64,000 nt of DNA from Stenotrophomonas sp. SAU14A_NAIMI4_5 (GCF_003086795.1 NZ_CP026003.1:2654579-2718578); one strand, 5' to 3'; shown: positions 8,779 to 19,352, counted from the stretch's first letter. Numbers and translations are program-made. The notes: generated by a model not told the origin, from the sequence alone.

Positions 8779-9159
8779 TCAGGCCCGCGCGCTGCTACGG
8801 CCGACCGCGCGCAGCAAGGCCTGCGACAGATCCACCGACAGATAGGGTTTCACCAGCAGCACGCCGTCGCGCATCGATGCAGGTAGCTGATCGGCGGTCA
8901 TGCCGGTGGCCAGCACGAAGGGCACGCCCGCTGCGGCGAGCGCCTCGGCGACCGGTTCACTGGTTTCGTTGCGGGCCAACCGGTAATCCAGCAGCGCCAC
9001 GTCCGGCGAGGTTTCCTGCAGCAGGCGCAGCGACTCGGCGACCGTCGCTGCCAGGCCGACGACCACGGCGCCGGCTTGCACCAGCTGCATCTGCAGCAGG
9101 GCCGCGCTCATCTCGTCGTTTTCGACCACCAACACGCGCAGATCCTGCAACGCCGCCAT
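8779..9159 (-). CDS. Stand-alone response-regulator receiver domain
   Basis: A 126-aa single REC domain: acidic pair near the N-terminus (VVENDEMS), phospho-acceptor Asp in VALLDYRL, Thr in LATGMT and Lys in LLVKPYL. There is no output domain, as in CheY/DivK-like proteins or receivers of hybrid kinases. The ATG at 9159 has GGGGGAGG just upstream; an upstream GTG at 9174 is less likely. Its partner kinase is not adjacent. It converges with the SRAP gene, 15 bp between stops. Confidence 0.85.
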   Translation of the reverse strand: MAALQDLRVLVVENDEMSAALLQMQLVQAGAVVVGLAATVAESLRLLQETSPDVALLDYRLARNETSEPVAEALAAAGVPFVLATGMTADQLPASMRDGVLLVKPYLSVDLSQALLRAVGRSSARA

Positions 9160-9295
9160 GGGGCCTCCCCCCACCTGTTAAGCCGATCCAGTATAGCCAT
9201 CAGCCAGCCATTGCCGACAGGACGGCGGGCTTCCGGCCCTGTCCGAAGAGGGCTCTATGAAGGTCCGCCGGGCTCGGTTACACTAGCTCGCTGCT

Positions 9296-9381
9296 GCCGG
9301 TGTGGCGGAATGGTATACGCAGCTGACTCAAAATCAGCCGGGGGTGACCCCATGAAGGTTCGAGTCCTTTCACCGGCACCA
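9296..9381 (+). tRNA. tRNA-Leu(CAA)
   Basis: An 86-nt class II tRNA with acceptor GCCGGTG/CACCGGC, encoded ACCA, and anticodon loop CTCAAAA giving CAA (codon TTG). It has an extended variable arm (GGGGGTGACCCC) and T-arm GGTTCGAGT. Confidence 0.93.
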
Positions 9382-9387
9382 TCGAAC

Positions 9388-9416
9388 AAAAGGCCAGGTC
9401 ATTGACCTGGCCTTTT
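9388..9416 (+). terminator. Terminator after tRNA-Leu
   Basis: A perfect stem AAAGGCCAGGTCA / TGACCTGGCCTTT with a minimal loop ends in TTTT. It serves tRNA-Leu and may also terminate the convergent chemoreceptor gene. Confidence 0.85.
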
Positions 9417-9443
9417 GCGTTTCTGGAGGCTCAGCCCCTCGCT

Positions 9444-11282
9444 TCAGGGCACCACCCGCAGCATCGGCGTGCGCTGTGCCGTCGCACTGCCCTGCCCCGC
9501 ATCCACCCGGAATCCGGCCACGGTCTGCAGCAGCTGCGCGGACTGTTCCTCCATGCTGCGTGCCGCCGCCGAGGCCTCTTCCACCAGCGCCGCGTTCTGC
9601 TGCGTGCCCTGGTCGATCAGGTCGACGGCCTGGTTCATCTGCTGGATGTCATCGCTCTGCTGCTGGGCCGCCGTGCTGATCTGGGTCATCAGGTCGCTGA
9701 CACGGCGTACGTCGCGCACGATCTCATCCATGGTGCGCCCGGCACTTTCCACCTGCGCGGTGCCGGCACCGACATTGGCCACCGATGCGTCGATGAGGTG
9801 CTTGATCTCCTTGGCCGCGCTGGCCGAACGCTGCGACAGCTCGCGGATCTCGGTGGCCACCACCGCGAAACCACGACCATGCTGGCCCGCGCGCGCCGCT
9901 TCCACCGCTGCGTTCAACGCGAGGATGTTGGTCTGGAACGCAATGCCGTCGATCACCCCGATGATGTCGACGATGCGGCGCGAGGAGGCGTTGATCACCG
10001 CCATGGTCGAGACCACTTCGTGCACCACGGTGCCACCGCGCGCGGCCACGTCTGCCGCGCCGCCGGCCAGTTCGCTGGCCTGGCGTGCGTTGGTGGCGGT
10101 GCGCTGCACGGTGTCGGCCAGGCCCTTCATCGACACCGCCGTTTCCTCCAGCGAGGCCGCCTGCTGCTCGGTGCGCTGGGACAGGTCGCTGTTGCCCTGG
10201 GCGATCTCGCTCGCGCCCACCGCAATGGTGTCGGCGGCGAACTTGATCTGGCCAAGAATGCCGGCCATTGCCTCCACCAGCGCGTTGACGCCCTCGCACA
10301 GCTCGGCGATCGGCCCGCGCTTGTCGGTCATGTCCACATGGTGGGTCAGGTCGCCCTGTTTTGCCGCCGCCACCACTTCGCGGGTCTGCGCGACGGCGCG
10401 CTGGGTGGCCTGGTTCTCGTGCACCTGGGCGGTGATGTCGGTCGCGTACTTCACCACCTTGAACGGGCGGCCGTTCATGTCGAGGATCGGGTTGTACGAC
10501 GCCTGAATCCACACCTCGCGCCCGCCCTTGCCCAGCCGCCGGTACTGGCCGGCGTCATACTCGCCGCGGCCGAGCTTTTCCCAGAATTGCCGGTATTCGG
10601 CACTGCCACGGTGGTCGGGTTCGACGAACAGGGAATGGTGCTGGCCGCGGACCTCGTCCAGCGTGTAGCCGGTGGCGGCCAGGAAGTTGGCATTGGCCGA
10701 CAGGATGCGTCCGTCCAGGCTGAATTCGATGACCGCCTGCGACTTGTCGATCGCCGCCAGCTGGCCCGCCGAATCGGCGGCCTGCAGCTTCTGCGCGGTG
10801 ATGTCGGTGGCGAACTTCACCACCTTGTACGGCCGCCCCTGGCGATCCAGCACCGGGTTGTACGAGGCCTGGATCCAGATCTCGCGCCCACCCTTGCCGA
10901 AGCGCCGGTACTGGCCGGCGTCGAACTCGCCGCGCGCCAGCCGCGCCCAGAACTCGCGGTACTCGGCGCTGCGGGCATGCTCGGGATCGACGAACAGCGA
11001 ATGATGCTGGCCCTGGATCTCGTCCAGGCGGTAGCCCACCGCCTGCAGGAAGTTCTCATTGGCCTGCAGGATGGTGCCGTCCAGGGCGAACTCGATGACC
11101 GCCTGCACGCGATGCAGCGCAGCCACCTGCGCGGCCAGCTCATCCTGGCGGCGATCCTGCGCGGACAGCTCGGTGGTGGTGCGGTGACCGCCCAGCGCGC
11201 CCAGCAGCACGCGCCAGGGCGAAAAACGGGAGTGCGGGTCGGCCGGTGTCTGCTCACCCGCCGTGAAGCCTGGCATCAGCAT
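9444..11282 (-). CDS. Soluble methyl-accepting chemotaxis protein with tandem PAS domains
   Basis: The 612-aa protein has two PAS/PAC domains of nearly the same sequence (about residues 60-165 and 180-285; both contain GQHHSLFV and WIQASYNP). A short linker follows, then an MCP signalling domain with the conserved hairpin ([15 protein letters not shown]). No transmembrane segment is visible, so it is a cytoplasmic receptor resembling Aer-2 or BdlA. PAS-PAS-MCP proteins of this shape sense internal redox, oxygen or ligands and signal to CheA. The ATG at 11282 has GAGGAA 6 nt upstream. The two PAS copies look like a recent duplication. Confidence 0.88.
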   Translation of the reverse strand: MLMPGFTAGEQTPADPHSRFSPWRVLLGALGGHRTTTELSAQDRRQDELAAQVAALHRVQAVIEFALDGTILQANENFLQAVGYRLDEIQGQHHSLFVDPEHARSAEYREFWARLARGEFDAGQYRRFGKGGREIWIQASYNPVLDRQGRPYKVVKFATDITAQKLQAADSAGQLAAIDKSQAVIEFSLDGRILSANANFLAATGYTLDEVRGQHHSLFVEPDHRGSAEYRQFWEKLGRGEYDAGQYRRLGKGGREVWIQASYNPILDMNGRPFKVVKYATDITAQVHENQATQRAVAQTREVVAAAKQGDLTHHVDMTDKRGPIAELCEGVNALVEAMAGILGQIKFAADTIAVGASEIAQGNSDLSQRTEQQAASLEETAVSMKGLADTVQRTATNARQASELAGGAADVAARGGTVVHEVVSTMAVINASSRRIVDIIGVIDGIAFQTNILALNAAVEAARAGQHGRGFAVVATEIRELSQRSASAAKEIKHLIDASVANVGAGTAQVESAGRTMDEIVRDVRRVSDLMTQISTAAQQQSDDIQQMNQAVDLIDQGTQQNAALVEEASAAARSMEEQSAQLLQTVAGFRVDAGQGSATAQRTPMLRVVP

Positions 11283-11405
11283 CGTGGGTTCCTCGGAGTC
11301 CAATAAAGTGCAATCCGGCGGGCGGATGCCCGGCGGGGCCATCAATTGCCTGGACTTGCAGACGCGCGGGGGAAGCGTCCTTGTTCGTTGTGCGCGTGAA
11401 ACTCT

Positions 11406-11433
11406 GGACTGCGGACTGCGGACTGCGGACTGC
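11406..11433. repeat. Four tandem copies of a 7-bp repeat
   Basis: GGACTGC is repeated four times without mismatch, followed by GGAAGGC, in the leader about 125 bp upstream of the soluble chemoreceptor start. Seven-base units can change length by slippage. Confidence 0.85.
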
Positions 11434-11569
11434 GGAAGGCGGTACACACAGCACGGGCGCCCGTCGGGGGCAGCCTGGAGTCCAGCAGCGAGGGACAGGA
11501 GCGGGATCCAGTCAGGTTATCGGCCGGCGGGTCGCGGCCTTTAGGGGCATTCGCAGCCCCCCCGCGTCT

Positions 11570-11980
11570 TCACAGCACCCGGCGATACAGCAGCTTGCCC
11601 TCGGCCTCGCCCTCGGGCTGGTAACCGTTGCGCTCCAGCAGGGCCACCATCTGCGGGAAGGCCTGCGAGGTCTTCACCTCGATGCTGTCGTAGCCCTGCG
11701 CGGCGGCCCAGCGCTCCTGGGTTTCCAGCAGGGCCTGGGCGATGCCCTGGCGGCGATGTGCCGGATGGATGCCACCGACCCAGCTGTAGAAGCGCCGGCG
11801 GTCCAGCGCGTAGCCCACCTTGAAGCCGACCAGTTCACCGCCCTGCTCGGCCACCAGCACCAGGTGGCGACGGCCAGCCAGGCGCTGCATGTAGGTGGCG
11901 TGCGTGCGCCCCTGGCCCAGCTCGCCCACGTCCTGCAGCACCTGCAGGGCTTCGTCCAGAGTGCCTACCCTTACCAGCAT
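11570..11980 (-). CDS. GNAT-family N-acetyltransferase
   Basis: The 136-aa GNAT domain has acetyl-CoA motif HPAHRRQGIAQALLE (about residues 72-86) and C-terminal ALLERNGYQ. It has a strong ribosome site GAGGAACACG before ATG. The small membrane-protein gene upstream on the same strand ends 15 bp before it, so they are probably co-transcribed. The substrate is unknown. Confidence 0.85.
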   Translation of the reverse strand: MLVRVGTLDEALQVLQDVGELGQGRTHATYMQRLAGRRHLVLVAEQGGELVGFKVGYALDRRRFYSWVGGIHPAHRRQGIAQALLETQERWAAAQGYDSIEVKTSQAFPQMVALLERNGYQPEGEAEGKLLYRRVL

Positions 11981-11995
11981 CGTGTTCCTCCGCGG

Positions 11996-12271
11996 TCAGC
12001 GTTGCCGCCACATCATCCAGCGCAGCACGGCGATGGCCAGCACCGCCGGCAGATAACCGAGACCGCCTATGCAGGCTGCTAGTGCAGCGGTCACCCAGAT
12101 GCCGCCGCCACCCAGGCCCCATGAATTGCTCTGCAGGAAATGCAATGCCACCGGCAGGATCAGCAGTGGCGACAGCCGCAGCAGCTGCCAGCGCCAGCCC
12201 AGCGGCCCGACAAAGCCGATGATCGCACCAAGCAGTGCGGCGATCGTCACGATGGGCAGTGCAGCATCCAT
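11996..12271 (-). CDS. Small integral membrane protein, unknown function
   Basis: The 91-aa protein starting MDAALPIVTIAALLG is mostly hydrophobic, with about three predicted membrane segments and a basic C-terminus (RWMMWRQR). No family is recognised. It sits immediately upstream of the GNAT gene. The ribosome site is weak. Confidence 0.6.
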   Translation of the reverse strand: MDAALPIVTIAALLGAIIGFVGPLGWRWQLLRLSPLLILPVALHFLQSNSWGLGGGGIWVTAALAACIGGLGYLPAVLAIAVLRWMMWRQR

Positions 12272-12453
12272 GTCGTTGTTCGTTCCAGGTTGCAAGGTCC
12301 ATTGTGACCCATGCCCCGCCTGGCTGCGATGCCCGCTTGGCTGCGATGCATGCAGCGCCCAGAAGGTTGCAATGACCAACGTGGGGTTACATCGCGCGGC
12401 GTTGCGTGCAGCATCATCGTCATCACGGATGCATCCATTGCAGGGAGAAGCCC

Positions 12454-13542
12454 ATGTTCAAACGTCGTGCCTGTGTTCTGTTGTTGAGCCTGTGCAGTGC
12501 CGCCGCCGGCGCCGCCGATGCGCCCTATCGCCCCGCCTTCCATCCTGGCGAGCACAAGGGACCGCCAGCGGGCCGCTTGAATGACGTCATGGTTCTCGCC
12601 ACGCCACACCTTTCGCAGTTGCCGAAGACCTTCGAACCGGCGCAGCTGCAGCCCCTGCTTGAGCGATTGGCGGCCTGGATGCCTGACGCCATCGCCACAG
12701 AGAACCTGTCTGGAAGGCAATGCGACTTCCTGCGCCGCAATCCGCTGCGCTATGCGGAAACCGCGCAGACCTACTGCTTCGATACCACGGCGGCACAGGC
12801 GGCCACCGGCATGGATGTCCCGGCCGCAAGCGGCGAAGCAGAGCGTTTGCTGGCAGCGTTGCCAAAGGATGCAACGCCCTCACAACGACGCCATCTTGCT
12901 GCCATCCTGCTTGCAGCGGGCGAACCCGGCTCTGCGCAGGTGCAGTGGCTTCGCCTCCCGGCATCGGAGCGGCACGCTGGCGATGGGCTGACGCCGGCTC
13001 TGGTACAGACCCTTAACGCGCATGGGGCGCGCCGGCAGGAAACGTACCAGCTTGCTGCGGTGCTTGCTGCCCGGCTGGGACATGACCGCCTATGGGCGGT
13101 GGATGACCACACGGCCGATTCACCCACGCCGCCGGAACAGGCGGACGCCAGCCGTAGAGCAATGGAAGCGGTGTGGGACAACCCCCATGTGCAGGCGATG
13201 AAGGACGCTGACACGCCGCTGTATGCGGCGCTTGCCGCGCCAGATGGCGTTCTTGCCCTGTATCGCGCTTACAACCGCCCCGAATGGGCTGAACTTGCCT
13301 ACCGTGCAGACTTCGGCGCTGCGCTGCGGGACCCCTCCCCCGAGGCATTCGGGCGCAGTTATCTGGGTTATTGGGAAACCCGCAACCTGCGCATGGTTGC
13401 CAACATCCGTGACGTGCTTGGGCAGCATCCGGGCACACGATTGCTCGCCATTGTCGGTGCCTCGCATAAAGGCTACTACGAGGCCTACCTCGACCAGATG
13501 CACGATGTGCGGCTGGTGGATGCGGAGCCGGTACTACGTTGA
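12454..13542 (+). CDS. Exported DUF5694-like protein
   Basis: The 362-aa protein has a signal peptide (MFKRRACVLLLSLCSAAAGAADA) and a domain with NDVMVLATPHLSQL near residue 35, CDFLRRNPLRY and C-terminal AIVGASHKGYYEAYLD. These are hallmarks of DUF5694 proteins, distantly related to TraB/PrgY-like proteins. Molecular function is unknown. The ATG at 12454 has GGGAGAAG upstream. It is a single gene, followed by GTAG repeats. Confidence 0.75.
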   Translation: MFKRRACVLLLSLCSAAAGAADAPYRPAFHPGEHKGPPAGRLNDVMVLATPHLSQLPKTFEPAQLQPLLERLAAWMPDAIATENLSGRQCDFLRRNPLRYAETAQTYCFDTTAAQAATGMDVPAASGEAERLLAALPKDATPSQRRHLAAILLAAGEPGSAQVQWLRLPASERHAGDGLTPALVQTLNAHGARRQETYQLAAVLAARLGHDRLWAVDDHTADSPTPPEQADASRRAMEAVWDNPHVQAMKDADTPLYAALAAPDGVLALYRAYNRPEWAELAYRADFGAALRDPSPEAFGRSYLGYWETRNLRMVANIRDVLGQHPGTRLLAIVGASHKGYYEAYLDQMHDVRLVDAEPVLR

Positions 13543-13557
13543 GCCGCCACGCTGTCT

Positions 13558-13649
13558 GTAGAGTCGAGCTTGCTCGCCTGCCAGCTTCGTAGAGTCGAGC
13601 TTGCTCGACTCATTCTGGCCGACAGCAGTCGAGCATGGCTCGACTCTAC
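13558..13649. repeat. GTAG-type hairpin repeat cluster (three units)
   Basis: Three units of the type GTAGAGTCGAGC-TTG/ATG-GCTCGACT: two in one orientation, the third inverted (ending CGACTCTAC). They lie between convergent genes. The family matches the SMAG repeats known from Stenotrophomonas. Confidence 0.88.
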
Positions 13650-13659
13650 AGATGCGTGG

Positions 13660-13881
13660 TCAGCGCCGCCCATTGCGCCACAGCACCGCGCTGGCGCCGA
13701 TGATGCAGCCCAGGGTGGCCAGCAGTGCGCTGGCCACGCCCCACTGCAGGACCGGCACCAGTGACTGCGCCAGGGGATCGAGGCGCAGCTGCTCCAGGCG
13801 CAGGCCGCCGGCCAGCGCCAGGAGCCAGCCAATGCAGGCGGGCGCGTAGGCGCCGACGATCTGTGTGTTCCAACGGCTCAT
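13660..13881 (-). CDS. Small membrane protein, unknown function
   Basis: The 73-aa protein MSRWNTQIVGAYAPACIG... has two hydrophobic helices (about residues 10-28 and 44-66) and ends WRNGRR. A good AGGGAG ribosome site precedes the ATG. No family recognised. It lies downstream of the large diguanylate cyclase gene on the opposite side of a short gap. Confidence 0.65.
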   Translation of the reverse strand: MSRWNTQIVGAYAPACIGWLLALAGGLRLEQLRLDPLAQSLVPVLQWGVASALLATLGCIIGASAVLWRNGRR

Positions 13882-13975
13882 GGCAACTCCCTGTCGAGGT
13901 GGCGATGGGGCGATTGTTCCGCCCCGCCCTCTCACAGGTTGAGACCGTATCAAGCCTCTTGCGGTACGCACCGGT

Positions 13976-16159
13976 TCAGCCCGCGTCGTTGTCCTCGCCG
14001 GGCAGTTCACCCAGCTCGCCCTGCACCTGCACGTTGTTGCGGCCCATGGCCTTGGCCCGGTAGCACTGGGCGTCGGCCGACGCCACCGCCTCGTCCACGG
14101 TCATGCCGGCCTCCAGCGGCGCGATGCCGATGCTGGCGCCGATCCGCAGCCGCGCCGTGTCCCACGGAATGGACAGCGCGGCCAGGGTCTGCAGCAGTTC
14201 GCGGCCGATGCGCGCGGCCCGGCGCGGGCCACAGCCGGGCAGGATCACCGCGAATTCGTCGCCGCCCAGCCGCGCCACGATGTCCGAATCGCGCACGCCA
14301 TGGCGCAGCACGCTGGCCACCGCCCACAGCACCGCATCGCCGGCGAGGTGGCCCCAGGTATCGTTGACCGGCTTGAAACGGTCCAGGTCGATGAACATCA
14401 GCGAGGCCGCCTGGCCGGTGCGCTCGACGCGGGTGATCGCCTGCTGCAGGTGCGCCTCGAAGCCACGGCGGTTGCCCAGCTCGGTCAGTGGATCGATTTC
14501 GGCCAGGTGACGTGCCTCGCGCTGGCGGGCACGTTGCTGGGTATCGTCGCGCAGCACCCACACCGCGCCACGCACCTGGCCTTCGTCATCGCGCAGCCAG
14601 GCGCGGGTCAGGTCCACCGGCACCGTGGCCGCGCCCAGCCGCATCAACAGGTCGGCATGCAGGTCCACCGCGTTGCTGTCCGGGTCGAGCAGCACGGCCA
14701 CATCCAGCACCGAGCCGGGCGCGTACTCGGTGGTCAGCGACAGCACGTCCTGCACGTTGTGCCCGGCCAGGGCCAGCGCGTTGTCACCCGCCAGGATGCG
14801 CACGGCCGCAGCATTGGCGTACTCGATACGCCCTTCCAGGGTCACGCTCAGCACCAGGTCGGCCACCGCATCCAGGGTGATGCGGCTGCGCTGCTCGGTT
14901 TCGTACAGGCGCTGCTCGCTGCTGCGCTGGGAAGTGACGTCCTGGATCTGCGACACGAAATGCAGCGGCTCGCCGCGCTCGTTGCGCACCAGCGAGACCG
15001 ACAGGCGCGCCCAGATGGTGTTGCCATCGCGGTTGAGGTAGCGCTTTTCCAGATGGTAGTAATTGCGCCGGCCGGCCAGCAGGTCCTGCACCAGCGCCAG
15101 GTCGGTCTGCAGGTCGGCCGGATGGGTCAGACGCTGGAAATCCACCTGCAGCAGCTCTTCGCGCGGGTAGCCGAGGATCCGGCACAGCGCATTGTTGACG
15201 TCCAGCCAGCGCCCTTCCAGCGAGACCAGGGCCATGCCCAGCGCCGCCGAGGTGAACGCACCGGCAAACTTGTCCGCGGCCAGCCGCGCATCGGCACGGG
15301 CCTGCTGCATCTCGGTGATGTCGATGGCCATGCCGACGTAGCCGATGCGCTGGCCGTCGGCACCGTCCATGCGGCTGATCGACAGCCGCACCTGGCGGCG
15401 CTGGCCATCCTTGCGCAGGAAGGTCCACTGCCGTGAGAACGTGCCGCCCTGGGCCTGCGCGGCCAGTGCCTGGAAGACGGTCGGCAGGCGCCCTTCGGCA
15501 TCGGCCAGCGGTGCCAGGAACACGGCGATCTCGTCAGGCTCGTGGAAAACGCCCGGGTCGACCCGGCCCACCACGTCATCGGCCGTATAGCCCAGCAGGC
15601 GCTCGGCGCCGCTGTTGAACAGGGTGATCATGCCCTGCGGGTCGGTGGCCATCACCGCCACTTCGTCGGATGCATCGACCAGCGCCTGCAGCCGCTGGCG
15701 CATTTCCGCTGCGTCCTGTCGGGCCTGCTGCAGCTCGGTCACATCATCGTGGGCGCCGGCCATCCACACCGGGCGGCCCTGCCCGTCCCGCTCGAACACG
15801 CGCCCGCGGTCGTGGATCCAGATCCAGCGGCCGTCCTTGTGGCGCATGCGCAGCAGGCACGCATAGTGGTCGGTGTGCCCGCGGAAGTGCTCCTCCAGCG
15901 CGGCATCGGAACGGGCCAGGTCATCGGGATGGACCAGCGTCTGGAACGTATCCTGGTTCACCGGCTCCAGTTCTTCCTGCCGATAGCCCACGATCTCGGC
16001 CCAGCGCGCGTTGATGCGCATCTGGCCGGTCTGCACGTTCCATTCCCAGGTGCCCGCTGCGGTGCCTTCGATGATCATCGCCAGGCGGCGGCGGTCTTCG
16101 GCCAGCTCCACCAGGCGCCGCTCGACCAGGTTGCCTTCGTTGTTGCCGGGGCCGCCCAT
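13976..16159 (-). CDS. Multi-PAS diguanylate cyclase
   Basis: The 727-aa soluble protein has a chain of four PAS/PAC sensor domains over about residues 20-560. The first has the GTWEWN motif of PAS_3, and the third has LGYPREELLQVD. A C-terminal GGDEF domain follows (about 565-715) with intact LGGDEFAV. An RxxD inhibitory site (RDSD) lies five residues upstream of GGDEF, so both catalysis and product inhibition are expected. It makes cyclic di-GMP in response to an unknown internal signal. The ATG at 16159 has AGGGAGGGCTG just upstream. Confidence 0.9.
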   Translation of the reverse strand: MGGPGNNEGNLVERRLVELAEDRRRLAMIIEGTAAGTWEWNVQTGQMRINARWAEIVGYRQEELEPVNQDTFQTLVHPDDLARSDAALEEHFRGHTDHYACLLRMRHKDGRWIWIHDRGRVFERDGQGRPVWMAGAHDDVTELQQARQDAAEMRQRLQALVDASDEVAVMATDPQGMITLFNSGAERLLGYTADDVVGRVDPGVFHEPDEIAVFLAPLADAEGRLPTVFQALAAQAQGGTFSRQWTFLRKDGQRRQVRLSISRMDGADGQRIGYVGMAIDITEMQQARADARLAADKFAGAFTSAALGMALVSLEGRWLDVNNALCRILGYPREELLQVDFQRLTHPADLQTDLALVQDLLAGRRNYYHLEKRYLNRDGNTIWARLSVSLVRNERGEPLHFVSQIQDVTSQRSSEQRLYETEQRSRITLDAVADLVLSVTLEGRIEYANAAAVRILAGDNALALAGHNVQDVLSLTTEYAPGSVLDVAVLLDPDSNAVDLHADLLMRLGAATVPVDLTRAWLRDDEGQVRGAVWVLRDDTQQRARQREARHLAEIDPLTELGNRRGFEAHLQQAITRVERTGQAASLMFIDLDRFKPVNDTWGHLAGDAVLWAVASVLRHGVRDSDIVARLGGDEFAVILPGCGPRRAARIGRELLQTLAALSIPWDTARLRIGASIGIAPLEAGMTVDEAVASADAQCYRAKAMGRNNVQVQGELGELPGEDNDAG

Positions 16160-16366
16160 CAGCCCTCCCTGCCCCGCGCACAGGCACGCGCCGGCCGCAG
16201 CGCAAGGCTGCAACCCTCGTGGATGCTGGCGGGAACGATTGGCGCCACGGCCCTCCCCGGCGACGACGGGACGGCCCGATGGCCCCCCTTGGGCGCAAGT
16301 GTGCGCACTGCGGGGGAACCTCGACAAGTCCCCCCTCGCAGGCGAGCGCCTGGAGGGGTGCCGGAC

Positions 16367-18754
16367 TCAGCTGCGCTTGGCGCGGGCGAAGGCGTCGGCC
16401 AGGGCGTTGTTGGCCGGTGGCGCCGACTGCGCCGGTCGGCCGCCATTGCCCTGTCCGCGGTTCTGGCCACGGTTCGGACCGCCGGCATCGCGGCGCGGCC
16501 CCTGACCCTGGCCGCGCTCCTCGCGCTGGCCGGGCCGGCTGGTGGCCTGGCCGGGGGTGTCGTCCAGGCGCCGGGTCAGGGCGATGCGCTTGCGCGGCAC
16601 GTCCACCTCCAGCACCTTCACCTTGACGATGTCACCGGCCTTGACCACATCGCGCGGATCCTTGACGAAGGTGTCCGACAGCGCCGAGATGTGGATGAGC
16701 CCGTCCTGGTGCACGCCGATATCGACGAACGCACCGAAGGCCGCCACGTTGCTGACCACGCCTTCCAGCACCATGCCTTCGCGCAGATCCTTGATGTCCT
16801 CCACGCCCTCGGCGAAGCGCGCGGCCTTGAACTCCGGACGTGGATCGCGACCCGGCTTTTCCAGTTCCTTGAGGATGTCGCGCACGGTCGGCACGCCGAA
16901 GGTCGCGTCGGTGAACTGCTCGGCCTTCAGGCCTCGCAGGAAGCTGCCATCACCGATCAGCGCCTTGATCGGGCGTGCGGTGCTGGCGACGATGCGCTCG
17001 ACCACCGGATAGGCTTCCGGGTGCACGGCCGAGGCATCCAGCGGCTGGTCGCCATCGGCGATGCGCAGGAAGCCGGCGCACTGTTCGAAGGTCTTCTCGC
17101 CCAGCCGTGCCACCTTCAGCAGGTCCTTGCGGCGCTTGAACGGGCCGTTGTCATCGCGGTGGCGCACGATGTTCTCGGCCACCGTCGACGACAGGCCGGA
17201 GACGCGCGACAACAGCGCGGCCGAGGCGGTGTTGACGTATACGCCGACGGCGTTCACGCAGTCCTCCACGCGCGCATCCAGTGCCCGCGCCAGGCGGTAC
17301 TGGTCCACGTCGTGCTGGTACTGGCCGACACCGATCGCCTTCGGTTCGATCTTCACCAGTTCGGCCAACGGGTCCTGCAGGCGGCGGGCAATCGACACCG
17401 CGCCACGCAGCGACACGTCCAGGCCGGGGAATTCCTTGGCGGCGAATTCGGACGCCGAGTACACCGAGGCACCAGCCTCGCTGACCACCACCTTCTGCAG
17501 CTTCGGGTTGCCGGCGGCCTTGATGGCCTCGCCGGCCAGCTTGTCGGTCTCGCGGCTGGCGGTACCGTTGCCGATCGCGATCAGCTCCACGTTGTGCTTC
17601 GCACACAGCTGCTTGATCGTCTGCAGCGACTGGTCCCACTGCCGGCGCGGCTCGTGCGGGTAGATGGTCTCGGTCGCCACCAGCTTGCCGGTGGCATCGA
17701 CCACGGCGATCTTGCAGCCGGTGCGGATGCCCGGGTCCAGGCCGAGCACGGTCTTCGGCCCGGCCGGTGCGGCCAGCAGCAGGTCCTTGAGGTTGTCGCC
17801 GAACACGGCTATCGCGTCGGCCTCGGCCTTCTCGCGCGCCTGGTTGAACAGGTCCAGCAGCAGGTGCGTGTGCAGCTTGGCGCGCCAGGTCAGGCGGCAG
17901 GCATCAAGCAGCCAGCGGTCGGCGGCGCGGCCCTGGTCGGCGATGCCGGCCTTGCGCGCCACGCGCCCTTCGGCGTACTGGTGGCCCGCCTCGGCATCGC
18001 TTCCCGGGTCCAGTTCCAGGAACAGGATCTCTTCGCGGCGCGCACGGAACAGCGCCAACAGGCGGTGCGAAGGAATCTTCGCCAGCGATTCGGCGTGTTC
18101 GAAATAATCTCGGTACTTGGCGCCTTCGTTTTCCTTGCCCTCGGCCACGCGGGCGCGGATCACGCCGCCCTCGCCCAGCCAGGTGCGCAGCTCGCCGACC
18201 AGCGCGGCGTCTTCGCCCCAGCGCTCCATCAGAATCGCGCGCGCGCCTTCCAGCGCGGCCTTGGTATCGGCCACGCCCTTGTCGGTGTCAACGAAGGTGG
18301 CGGCGAACACCTGCGGATCCCGGGTCGGGTCGCCCAGCAGGCCATCGGCCAGCGGCTCCAGCCCGGCCTCGCGGGCGATCTGCGCGCGGGTGCGGCGCTT
18401 GGGCTTGTACGGCAGGTACAGATCTTCCAGGCGGCTCTTGGTATCGGCGGCGAGGATGTCGTTGCGCAGTTCGTCGCTCAGCTTGCCCTGCTCGCCGATG
18501 CTGGCCAGCACGGCGGCGCGGCGGTCTTCCAGCTCGCGCAGGTAGGTCAGGCGGGTTTCCAGGTTGCGCAGCTGGGTGTCGTCCAGGCCACCGGTCACTT
18601 CCTTGCGGTAGCGGGCGATGAACGGAACGCTGGCGCCCTCGTCGAGCAGGCCGACGGCGGCACGTACCTGGGCGGACTGGGCACCGATCTCGTCGGCGAT
18701 GGTCTGGGCGATCTGCTGGGCGAGCGCGCTCTGGGCGTTCTTGGCGTCGTGCAT
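16367..18754 (-). CDS. tex: Tex, RNA-binding transcriptional accessory protein
   Basis: The 795-aa protein matches Tex throughout. It has the N-terminal helical region ([17 protein letters not shown]), a YqgF/RuvX-like nuclease fold ([18 protein letters not shown]), HhH repeats ([14 protein letters not shown]) and an S1 RNA-binding domain (about residues 635-710). A Gly/Gln/Arg-rich tail of about 60 residues is not needed in other Tex proteins and may add RNA affinity. It probably acts in transcription and RNA surveillance. The ATG at 18754 (MHDAKNAQ) is preferred over an upstream start at 18799. Confidence 0.92.
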   Translation of the reverse strand: MHDAKNAQSALAQQIAQTIADEIGAQSAQVRAAVGLLDEGASVPFIARYRKEVTGGLDDTQLRNLETRLTYLRELEDRRAAVLASIGEQGKLSDELRNDILAADTKSRLEDLYLPYKPKRRTRAQIAREAGLEPLADGLLGDPTRDPQVFAATFVDTDKGVADTKAALEGARAILMERWGEDAALVGELRTWLGEGGVIRARVAEGKENEGAKYRDYFEHAESLAKIPSHRLLALFRARREEILFLELDPGSDAEAGHQYAEGRVARKAGIADQGRAADRWLLDACRLTWRAKLHTHLLLDLFNQAREKAEADAIAVFGDNLKDLLLAAPAGPKTVLGLDPGIRTGCKIAVVDATGKLVATETIYPHEPRRQWDQSLQTIKQLCAKHNVELIAIGNGTASRETDKLAGEAIKAAGNPKLQKVVVSEAGASVYSASEFAAKEFPGLDVSLRGAVSIARRLQDPLAELVKIEPKAIGVGQYQHDVDQYRLARALDARVEDCVNAVGVYVNTASAALLSRVSGLSSTVAENIVRHRDDNGPFKRRKDLLKVARLGEKTFEQCAGFLRIADGDQPLDASAVHPEAYPVVERIVASTARPIKALIGDGSFLRGLKAEQFTDATFGVPTVRDILKELEKPGRDPRPEFKAARFAEGVEDIKDLREGMVLEGVVSNVAAFGAFVDIGVHQDGLIHISALSDTFVKDPRDVVKAGDIVKVKVLEVDVPRKRIALTRRLDDTPGQATSRPGQREERGQGQGPRRDAGGPNRGQNRGQGNGGRPAQSAPPANNALADAFARAKRS

Positions 18755-18943
18755 TGCTTCAGGTCTGGGCCGCATTACGGGAAGGTCCCATTCTGGCAAC
18801 CCACGACCAAGCGGGACAAGGCGTTGACAGGGGGCGGGATTCAGCCTCCGGCGGCCGGTCGGGACGCCGGCATCCTGGCGAGGGGGGCTGGGATGCCGGC
18901 GCGGGCGCGCGATGGTGGGCGCGCCCTGCCGCGTGTTACGGGG

Positions 18944-19159
18944 TCAACGGTAGTGGCGGGCGGCGCGCTGCATGACGATGTCGTCGCGCAGGCTTTCCAG
19001 GGCCATCAACCGGACCTTGCCGACACCTTGCAGTTCCATGAACCGCTCGGTGTAGAACTCCGGCCCCAGCGCGGTGTCGGCGCGGGATTTGCTGAAGCCG
19101 TAGGGCACCACGCCCTTCTCGCCATCCTTGCTACCACCGACATAGAGAACAATTGCCAT
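18944..19159 (-). CDS. Conserved small protein, unknown function
   Basis: The 71-aa soluble protein MAIVLYVGGSKDGEKG... has no membrane helix and is basic at its C-terminus (MQRAARHYR). It has a very good ribosome site (GGAGGAAG, 8 nt before ATG), so it is likely expressed. No function is recognised. The 190-bp gap to tex contains an inverted repeat around GCCGGCATCC. Confidence 0.65.
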   Translation of the reverse strand: MAIVLYVGGSKDGEKGVVPYGFSKSRADTALGPEFYTERFMELQGVGKVRLMALESLRDDIVMQRAARHYR

Positions 19160-19352
19160 GTGATGTCTTCCTCCAAATTGCTACTGCGTACTGCACACGA
19201 TGAGCGGTACTTGCGAGCTCATCGGGATAGAGCTTACCGCGATCAAGCTGACTGGAACGTCACGAAGGCTAATGACGATCGGTTGCATGCAGATGACTGC
19301 CCGATCACTGCAGAACGCTTACGGATCTTTAACCTCCGGCTAACAAACGGGG

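Noticed and set aside
11401..11440. Possible CRISPR-like tandem repeat
   Set aside because: The unit is only 7 bp with no spacers; it is a simple tandem repeat.
13558..13649. Hairpins considered as intrinsic terminators
   Set aside because: They lack T-runs and recur in many places with GTAG ends, so they were called dispersed repeats.
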